A stretch of 11,746 nt of DNA, from positions 1 through 11,746 of the forward strand of contig SFRS01000008.1 in assembly GCA_004562175.1 (NCBI GenBank). Direction: 5' to 3'. The notes below the pieces were generated by a model that worked only from the letters and a program-made list of their open reading frames with translations, ran no database searches and was not told where the DNA came from. Of this stretch, positions 6,625-11,746 are shown one piece after another. The DNA comes from a bacterium (GTDB taxonomy: Bacteria; Bacillota; Negativicutes; Acidaminococcales; Acidaminococcaceae). Each line of letters opens with the position of its first letter. Positions within the stretch are counted from its first letter, which is position 1. The translations under genes were made by a program, and so were the position numbers.

Positions 6625-7839
6625 TTATTTCCCGGCTCTTTGCTGACGGATTTTCAGGGCCTCGTCCAAAATGCAGTTGGCCACATCCACCTTGGGCATT
6701 TGCTCCAGGGAGCGCACTTCCCCATTGGCAAAGAGAAATTTCACGATATTGGTGTCCGCATTGAAGCCGGCGCCCGCTGCGGTCACATCGTTGGCCACGA
6801 TCATGTCCAGATTCTTCTTCACAACCTTGTCACGAGCATTTTCCAAAAGGTTTTGGGTTTCGGCTGCAAAGCCCACCAAAACCTGATGGGTCTTCTTGCT
6901 ACCCAAGGTCTTCAAAATGTCCGGGTTTTTGTCCATGACCACGGTCAGGGCATCGTCAGTTTTCTTTTTAATCTTTTGCTCAGCTACATCGCGAGGACGG
7001 TAGTCGGCCACAGCTGCCGCCTTGACGACGATATCCACGTCGTCATAGGCAGCTAGGCAGGCCTCCAACATTTCGTTGGTGGTTTCTACCTTCACTGCCC
7101 GCACGTTGGCAGGAATCTCCAGAGCTGAGGGACCGCTGACCAAGAGCACCTCGGCACCACGCTCCGCCGCCATTTGCGCCACAGCGTAGCCCATTTTGCC
7201 GCTGGAACGATTGCCCACGAAGCGCACCGGGTCGATGGGCTCGCGGGTGCCTGCGGCGGTGACCAGCACCTTCAGTCCGCGCAAATCGCCCTCCCGCTTA
7301 GCGAAGAAGGCGCTCAAAAATTCCACAATCGCCTGCGGTTCGGGCAAGCGTCCGGCACCGCTGGTGCCGCAAGCCAGCTTGCCCACCGCCGGCGGCATCA
7401 CGGTCACGCCACGGCTCCTCAGCTTGGCGATGTTTTCTTGGGTAGCAGCATTCTCGTACATGCCGGTGTTCATGGCCGGGCACACCACGATGGGGGCTTG
7501 GGCAGCCAAGAGGGTGGTGCTCAACAGGTCATCGGCCAAGCCATAGGCCATTTTGGCCAGGATGTTGGCCGTGGCCGGAGCCACAACGAAAGCGTCGGCC
7601 CAGTTGGCCAAGGCGATATGCTCCACGTTGAATTCCTGGTTGCTGCTCCACATGGACACAGCCACCTGGTTACCACTAATTTCTTTAAAAGTAAGCGGGG
7701 TCACAAACTGTTGGGCGTGCTCGGTCATGACCACGCGCACTTCGCAGCCCTGCTTGCGCAGACGGCTGACCAAATCCACAGCCTTATACACGGCGATACC
7801 GCCGGTAACCCCTAAAACAATCTTTTTACCCTTTAACAA
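6625..7839 (-). CDS. coaBC: Bifunctional phosphopantothenoylcysteine decarboxylase / phosphopantothenate-cysteine ligase
   Basis: This 404-residue fusion enzyme carries out two consecutive steps of coenzyme A synthesis. The N-terminal flavoprotein decarboxylase (about 1-185) has GVTGGIAVYKA, the catalytic histidine H74 in VEHIALA, PAMNTGMYE (121-129) and the substrate-flap cysteine C157 in LACGTSGAGR. The C-terminal ligase (about 186-404) has VLVTAAGTREPIDPVRFVGNRSSGKMG, AAAVADYRP (274-282) and the AEQKIKK segment with K289. The start is TTG at 7839. GGGAGGAAAG lies just ahead (8 nt from GGAGG to TTG), and the MLKGKKIVLGVTGGIA beginning is exactly family-like. It is the last gene of the yicC-remA-gmk-rpoZ-coaBC operon, 50 nt after rpoZ. 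Complete, with all key residues present. Confidence 0.97.
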   Translation of the reverse strand: MLKGKKIVLGVTGGIAVYKAVDLVSRLRKQGCEVRVVMTEHAQQFVTPLTFKEISGNQVAVSMWSSNQEFNVEHIALANWADAFVVAPATANILAKMAYGLADDLLSTTLLAAQAPIVVCPAMNTGMYENAATQENIAKLRSRGVTVMPPAVGKLACGTSGAGRLPEPQAIVEFLSAFFAKREGDLRGLKVLVTAAGTREPIDPVRFVGNRSSGKMGYAVAQMAAERGAEVLLVSGPSALEIPANVRAVKVETTNEMLEACLAAYDDVDIVVKAAAVADYRPRDVAEQKIKKKTDDALTVVMDKNPDILKTLGSKKTHQVLVGFAAETQNLLENARDKVVKKNLDMIVANDVTAAGAGFNADTNIVKFLFANGEVRSLEQMPKVDVANCILDEALKIRQQRAGK

Positions 7840-7889
7840 GGCTCTTTCCTCCCGCTATGACGCGTTTTTACAAAATTTTTGTGCGTCTT

Positions 7890-8084
7890 TTACACGTTTT
7901 TGGTGCGCTCGTAGGTAATCACATCGTCAGCGATTTCCTTCAGGGCGGTGCTAACCTCTTTTTCCGGTGCGTTGATGGCGGGCTCGGTCAGCTCGCGGGC
8001 TCTTTTAGCAGCCAAAATAACCAAGGTGTACTTGCTGTCCACCTTTTCAGCCAAATAGTCAATAGACGGATCTACCATGGACAT
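7890..8084 (-). CDS. rpoZ: RNA polymerase omega subunit
   Basis: This 64-residue omega subunit helps assemble and stabilise RNA polymerase by clasping the beta' C-terminus. The characteristic helix region [29 protein letters not shown] is intact (residues 6-34). Length is close to the short Firmicute form rather than the roughly 90-residue proteobacterial form. The first ATG is chosen because GGAG lies 9 nt ahead; a second ATG at codon 3 would be 15 nt away. It sits between gmk (32 nt upstream) and coaBC, the conserved Firmicute order. Confidence 0.96.
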   Translation of the reverse strand: MSMVDPSIDYLAEKVDSKYTLVILAAKRARELTEPAINAPEKEVSTALKEIADDVITYERTKNV

Positions 8085-8116
8085 ATATCTTCACTCCTTT
8101 AGCTTGATGTTGGAAT

Positions 8117-8758
8117 TTATGCTTCCTTTTTACCCTTACAGATTTCATCCACAATGAAGTAGGTTCTGGCCACCCGATAGCGCTCGGCCTCCATAATGGT
8201 GAGCACCTTGTTGGCAGCCTTTTCAGCAATATCGTTGACGATAATATAATCGTATTCCGCAGCGTAGGTCAGCTCGCTGGCAGCGGAGGCCATGCGACGC
8301 TCGATAACCTCCTTGCTGTCGGTGCCGCGCTTGTAGATGCGGGCCGAAAGCTCGTCCAAGGAGGGGGGCACGATGAAGACGAAAACGCCCTCGGGAAAGC
8401 GCTCCTTGATTTGCAGCGCACCCTGGATATCGATTTCTAAAAGCACGTCACGGCCGCTGTCCAGCTGCTCCATCACGTACTTGCGAGGTGTGCCGTAATA
8501 ATTGCCATAGACCTCGGCGTACTCCAAAAGCTCGCCCTTGGCAATCATTTCCTGCACCTGGGGCACGGTTTTAAAGAAATAACTCTTGCCATCCACTTCG
8601 CCGACCCGGGGCTGGCGGGTGGTGACAGAAATTGAATAGCCCAAATCGGGCAGCTGCTCCCTGAGCATTTGACAAATGGTGCCCTTGCCGGCGCCGGAGG
8701 GTCCGGAAACCACCAGCAGCACTCCCTTGGGAGTTACATTTTCCTTTTCCACAGCCAT
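8117..8758 (-). CDS. gmk: Guanylate kinase
   Basis: This 213-residue enzyme phosphorylates GMP or dGMP with ATP and recycles guanine nucleotides; in Firmicutes it also matters in (p)ppGpp metabolism. The P-loop GPSGAGKGT is at 19-27. The GMP-binding region is SISVTTRQPRVGEVDGKSY (42-60), followed by ELLEYAEVYGNYYGTP and LLEIDIQGA. The lid arginines lie around 140-155. The open frame reaches 69 nt further upstream, into remA, but the ATG at 8758 is preferred. It has GGAG 7 nt ahead, starts 4 nt past the remA stop, and gives normal family length. The translated extension (MLCSRKQLP...) looks like a shadow of remA. Confidence 0.97.
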   Translation of the reverse strand: MAVEKENVTPKGVLLVVSGPSGAGKGTICQMLREQLPDLGYSISVTTRQPRVGEVDGKSYFFKTVPQVQEMIAKGELLEYAEVYGNYYGTPRKYVMEQLDSGRDVLLEIDIQGALQIKERFPEGVFVFIVPPSLDELSARIYKRGTDSKEVIERRMASAASELTYAAEYDYIIVNDIAEKAANKVLTIMEAERYRVARTYFIVDEICKGKKEA

Positions 8759-8762
8759 ATTC

Positions 8763-9023
8763 CTACTCCTCTTCCTCCATATCAGTGGGCATGAGACGAT
8801 TGGCAACTGTTTCCGGCTGCACAGCACTCAAAATAATATGACCGCTGTCCGTAACCACCACCGCTCTGGTGCGACGACCATAGGTGGCATCAATGAGTAG
8901 ACCCTTGTCCCGCGCTTCCTGAATAATGCGCTTGATGGGCGCGGATTCGGGACTGATGATGGCAATGATGCGGTTGGCGGCTACCACATTGCCGAAACCG
9001 ATATTAATCAGCTTAACATCCAC
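8763..9023 (-). CDS. remA: Extracellular matrix / biofilm regulator RemA (DUF370)
   Basis: This is an 86-residue small DNA-binding protein. In B. subtilis RemA activates matrix and osmoprotection genes, binding as a ring-like oligomer. The sequence is near-consensus: [56 protein letters not shown] and [13 protein letters not shown], then an acidic tail EEEE. The start is GTG at 9023, with AGAGAGGAG 7 nt ahead. Its place between yicC and gmk is the conserved Firmicute order. The target genes in this organism cannot be inferred from the window. Confidence 0.95.
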   Translation of the reverse strand: MDVKLINIGFGNVVAANRIIAIISPESAPIKRIIQEARDKGLLIDATYGRRTRAVVVTDSGHIILSAVQPETVANRLMPTDMEEEE

Positions 9024-9038
9024 GTTGCTGCTCCTCTC

Positions 9039-9938
9039 TTATTCGATATTTTGAATTTGCTCGCGGATTTTTTCGATTTCCGCTTTGATTTCCACTACAA
9101 TTTGGGCCAAGGTATAATCGTTGGCCTTGGAGGCAATGGTGTTCGCCTCACGGTTGAATTCTTGAATCAAAAAGTCCAGCTTGCGGCCCACCGGTTGGTC
9201 GGACGCGATGATGGTCTTGAATTGCTTGATGTGGCTCTTGAGGCGCACGATTTCCTCGGTGATGCTGGTGCGGTCAGCGAAAATGGCCACCTCCTGCAAG
9301 AGGCGCTCCGGCTCCAGCGTAATGTTGTGATCGGCCAAAAGGTTGTTCAGGCGTTCGCTGAGCTTGGCCTGGTATTCCTCCACCACCATGGGAGAACGCT
9401 CCTCCACCAAAGCCAGCTTTTGGGCAATCAAATCAGCGCGATAAATGAAGTCACCATAGATGTTGCCACCCTCGGTTTCTCGCATGGCTACCAAATTTTG
9501 CAGAGCTTGGCGCACAGCCTGCTCCACCTTGGGCCACACGCTTTCCACGTCGAAAAAGCCTTCCTTCACGTTGATGACGTCCTGGCAGCGGGAAATATAA
9601 AGAATTTCTTGGGCTTGGTTGATGCCTGCCTCGCTGGCGCCAATGGCCGCCCCCACCTCCTGCAGCGCCTTGTGATAGGCGGCAGCCAGATTTTTGTCAA
9701 CCTTCAGGGTGCAATTGTCGCTGGTGGTATAATCAGCGTTGATAAACACGTCGATGCGACCGCGGCTGACAGTTTTTAAAATGGTCTTGCGAATGCGGTC
9801 CTCTAGGGGGTTCAAAAAGCGGGGCAAACGAATTGCCACCTCATTATAACGATGGTTTACGGTTTTCATTTCCACGGTGATGGAAAAATCTGCGTCCTCG
9901 TATTCACCGCGACCAAAACCGGTCATACTCTTTAACAC
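9039..9938 (-). CDS. yicC: YicC/YloC family endoribonuclease
   Basis: This 299-residue protein has the two-part architecture of the YicC family. The N-terminal domain starts LKSMTGFGRGEYED and continues VEMKTVNHRYNEVAIRLPR. The C-terminal DUF1732 region ends VGRKLDFLIQEFNREANTIA followed by SKANDYTLAQIVVEIK. E. coli YicC and B. subtilis YloC are reported endoribonucleases. The start is GTG at 9938, with GGGAGG 6 nt ahead; an in-frame ATG four codons later lacks comparable spacing. It is the first gene of the operon, 15 nt upstream of remA. Full length, no defects. Confidence 0.93.
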   Translation of the reverse strand: MLKSMTGFGRGEYEDADFSITVEMKTVNHRYNEVAIRLPRFLNPLEDRIRKTILKTVSRGRIDVFINADYTTSDNCTLKVDKNLAAAYHKALQEVGAAIGASEAGINQAQEILYISRCQDVINVKEGFFDVESVWPKVEQAVRQALQNLVAMRETEGGNIYGDFIYRADLIAQKLALVEERSPMVVEEYQAKLSERLNNLLADHNITLEPERLLQEVAIFADRTSITEEIVRLKSHIKQFKTIIASDQPVGRKLDFLIQEFNREANTIASKANDYTLAQIVVEIKAEIEKIREQIQNIE

Positions 9939-10035
9939 GAGCTTCCTCCCAACTCCAAAAATGGTGTATTTTGAGTTTTTTTAAGTGTTATGGGCAATGG
10001 ATAAGCAGCTTACTGTGCTCTTATCTTGAAAAGAT

Positions 10036-10064
10036 ATTATACCATATTTTGCGCCTGATTTCAG
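10036..10064 (-). promoter_or_regulatory. Promoter of the yicC-remA-gmk-rpoZ-coaBC operon
   Basis: On the minus strand the -35 CTGAAA (10059-10064, 4 of 6) is followed after 17 nt by TATAAT (10036-10041), preceded by TGG, i.e. an extended -10. A small dyad TATCTT-ttc-AAGATA (10022-10036) lies at the expected start site and could be an operator or a 5' hairpin. The leader is about 90 nt long with no recognised riboswitch. Confidence 0.75.
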
Positions 10065-10130
10065 CATTTTTCTTGCATTTATGCTATTTTTTGAGCGCAG
10101 AGGCCTATTTCCTTTTCCTTGCTGCTGGGT

Positions 10131-10136
10131 TATAAT
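10131..10136 (+). promoter_or_regulatory. Probable -10 of rqcH promoter
   Basis: A perfect TATAAT is present on the plus strand. The hexamer 17 nt upstream is only TTTCCT, and there is no TGn extension, so the -35 is weak. It diverges from the yicC promoter about 90 bp away. The start site would leave a leader of roughly 95 nt. Confidence 0.5.
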
Positions 10137-10162
10137 ATTGTTTAATCACTTGTGAAAAAGGA

Positions 10163-10222
10163 CCGAGGTGCGGCGGGAAATAGTGGCGCAAGCTTGTTTT
10201 AGCTAGCTCATCCCCTCCTCGG
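10163..10222 (+). other. Possible structured leader upstream of rqcH
   Basis: Nested complementarity is visible. CCGAGG (10163-10168) pairs with CCTCGG (10217-10222), and GGGA (10175-10178) with TCCC (10211-10214). Inside these, GCAAGCT (10188-10194) pairs with AGCTAGC (10201-10207) with one A-A mismatch around the loop TGTTTT. The outer stem ends only 3 nt before the CAGGAG ribosome site. It does not match any riboswitch consensus I know. It may be an unclassified leader or a chance fold. Confidence 0.4.
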
Positions 10223-10237
10223 CACAGGAGACTTGTT

Positions 10238-11746
10238 ATGAATTTAGAAGGAATTACCTTAAAGCTTGTTACGGATCATTTAAATAGAGAGCTTTTGGGC
10301 AGCAAGATTTATCGGGTGTACATGCCCAATCCCCACACGGTGCTGCTTTTGGTGCGACGCAAGGCTGACACCAGCGCCTTGGTGGCCGATTTGAACGGGG
10401 GCAGCCCCGCCCTGTACGTCCCGGAAAAGCTGCCGGAAAATCCCGAAACTCCTCCCAGCTTTTGCATGCTTTTGCGCAAGCATTTGGAGGAAGGACGCAT
10501 TACCAAAATTTACCAAAGCGATTTGGACCGCATTATTACATTAGAAATCGACATGCTGGGCCAATCCAGCAAGATTATTACGAAAAAGCTGGTGTGCGAG
10601 CTCACAGGCAAGAACAGCAATCTCATTTTGACCCAAGACGGGATGATTATCGACAGCCTCAAGCACGTGGGCGCGGCCCAAAGCAGCTACCGCAGCATTT
10701 TGCCAGGGAAGGAGTACGTGGCGCCCCCGCCCCAATCCGGCTTGAATTTGTTGACGGCGGACCCGGCGGAGATTGTGCGCGCAGCGGGCAGCCTGCCCAG
10801 CGCCACCTTTGCCAAGGCCTTCGTCAGTGCCACCACCGGCGTGGGCAAGGCCACAGCCGGGGAGCTGCTGGCCGCCGCGGACATTTTGCCCCAAACGGTG
10901 CGACTGGAGCCGGCGGAGGAGCATGCCCTTGCTCAGCGCATCGCTGAGCTGCAGCAGCGCCTGCAAGGCGAGGCCGCAGTGCCCGTGTACGCTCTCGTGA
11001 GCCCCACCAATCAGGTGAAGACCATCCTCGCCCTGCCGCCCACGGAGCTGGCGTCAGGACTCAGCGTGCGCCAGTTCAACGATATCAACAGCGCCATCAA
11101 CTTCGCCGTCAGCCTCACGCCCATCCAGCTGCCCCAGCACGAGCAGCTGCAAAAGCTGGTCTCGGCGGAAAGTGCCAAGCTCACTCGCAAGCTGCAAGCG
11201 CTGCGGGAGGACTTGCTCCACGCCGAGGATGCAGAAGGCCAGCGGATGCTGGCCGACACCCTGATGGCCAACCTATACCAGCTGCGCAAGGGCCAGACCA
11301 GCGCGGAGCTGGTAAATATTTACGATGGCACACCGGTGACCATCAAGCTGAACCCGGTGCTTTCGCCCACGGACAACGCCCAAGCCTATTACAAGCGCTA
11401 TAACAAGTTCAAGCGGGCCCAAAGCGAGGTGCGTCAGCAAATCGAGGCCACGGAGTCCACGCTCTCCTATTTGGCCAGCTTAGACGCATCCCTCATGACG
11501 GCTACCACCAAAAACGAAATCGAAGAAATTCGGCAGGAGATGGTGGCCCAGGGCCTGCTCAAGGAAATGGGCAAAAAGAAAAAAGCGCCCCTGCAAAAGT
11601 CCCAGCCCCTGCACATCAAGCTGCGCGAGGGCGTGGATTTATACATCGGCAAGAACAATAAACAGAACGATTACGTGACCTTCACTATTGGCGGACCGCG
11701 GGATTTGTGGCTGCACACCAAGGATATCCCCGGCTCCCACATCATC
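10238..11746 (+). CDS. rqcH: RqcH/NFACT family ribosome quality control protein, partial (3' end beyond window)
   Basis: An open frame runs from the ATG at 10238 to the last base (503 codons, no stop), about 85-90% of the usual length. RqcH binds obstructed 50S subunits and adds C-terminal alanine tails with tRNA-Ala, marking stalled chains for degradation. The NFACT-N domain begins MNLEGITLKLVTDHLNRELLG. The motif QSDLDR places D97 and R98 at the same numbers as the essential D97/R98 of B. subtilis RqcH. A charged central coiled-coil region spans about 305-440. The NFACT-R domain starts at HIKLREGVDLYIGKNN and is cut at LWLHTKDIPGSHII. CAGGAG lies 7 nt before the ATG. Older annotation as a fibronectin-binding protein refers to the same family. 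It is divergent from yicC, and the middle of the gene is GC-rich (about 70% over 10861-10920). Confidence 0.95.
   Translation, partial: MNLEGITLKLVTDHLNRELLGSKIYRVYMPNPHTVLLLVRRKADTSALVADLNGGSPALYVPEKLPENPETPPSFCMLLRKHLEEGRITKIYQSDLDRIITLEIDMLGQSSKIITKKLVCELTGKNSNLILTQDGMIIDSLKHVGAAQSSYRSILPGKEYVAPPPQSGLNLLTADPAEIVRAAGSLPSATFAKAFVSATTGVGKATAGELLAAADILPQTVRLEPAEEHALAQRIAELQQRLQGEAAVPVYALVSPTNQVKTILALPPTELASGLSVRQFNDINSAINFAVSLTPIQLPQHEQLQKLVSAESAKLTRKLQALREDLLHAEDAEGQRMLADTLMANLYQLRKGQTSAELVNIYDGTPVTIKLNPVLSPTDNAQAYYKRYNKFKRAQSEVRQQIEATESTLSYLASLDASLMTATTKNEIEEIRQEMVAQGLLKEMGKKKKAPLQKSQPLHIKLREGVDLYIGKNNKQNDYVTFTIGGPRDLWLHTKDIPGSHII

Noticed and set aside
9051..9779. A 242-codon plus-strand open frame opposite yicC
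   Set aside because: It is an antisense shadow. YicC motifs on the minus strand are intact and the operon context is conserved.
10163..10237. SRP RNA or a c-di-GMP riboswitch upstream of rqcH
   Set aside because: The conserved SRP core (GGAAGGAAGCAG-like) and the c-di-GMP riboswitch core are absent. Only generic hairpins are seen.

Overview
The window reads as a chromosomal segment of a low-to-mid GC Firmicute. The housekeeping order rqcH / yicC-remA-gmk-rpoZ-coaBC is the Firmicute one (B. subtilis yloA, yloC, ylzA, gmk, yloH, yloI). metK sits next to it behind a SAM-I (S-box) riboswitch, tRNA-Ala carries an encoded CCA, and remA is present. I lean towards the class Negativicutes because metK directly follows coaBC and the GC is moderate with GC-rich patches, but this is inference from gene order, not phylogeny.

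All genes except rqcH are on the minus strand, so the transcription order runs from high to low coordinates. (1) 1-219: tRNA-Ala(GGC) with its own promoter and terminator, and beyond it a second, truncated tRNA 3' end (T arm, acceptor 3' strand and CCA) that shares a 15-bp direct repeat with tRNA-Ala. (2) 239-4882: a tight six-gene operon. In transcription order it holds two adjacent NodB/PuuE-fold hydrolases without signal peptides, a lipoprotein solute-binding protein, an amino-acid-type ABC permease, its ATPase, and an Asp/Glu/hydantoin racemase. A promoter overlapped by an imperfect dyad lies at 4921-4961. (3) 5075-6534: metK with its own promoter, S-box riboswitch, antiterminator/terminator and 3' terminator. 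(4) 6625-9938: the yicC-remA-gmk-rpoZ-coaBC operon, driven by an extended -10 promoter. (5) 10131-11746: the divergent rqcH (NFACT) gene, which has a structured-looking leader and runs off the window end about 503 codons in.

The most interesting region is the six-gene operon. A HyuE-family racemase together with NodB-fold cyclic-amide hydrolases resembles the allantoin racemase plus PuuE-type allantoinase pairing of known purine-ureide clusters. Here there are two paralogous hydrolases, both keeping a metal-binding D/H/H set, plus a complete amino-acid-family ABC importer. A plausible reading is uptake and stereo-inclusive ring opening of a cyclic ureide, imide or hydantoin-type compound, or processing of an imported modified amino acid. 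The substrate is not determined by the sequence. Several start codons were set from the ribosome binding sites rather than from the longest open frame: the hydrolase at 4034, gmk at 8758, GTG for remA and yicC, TTG for coaBC.
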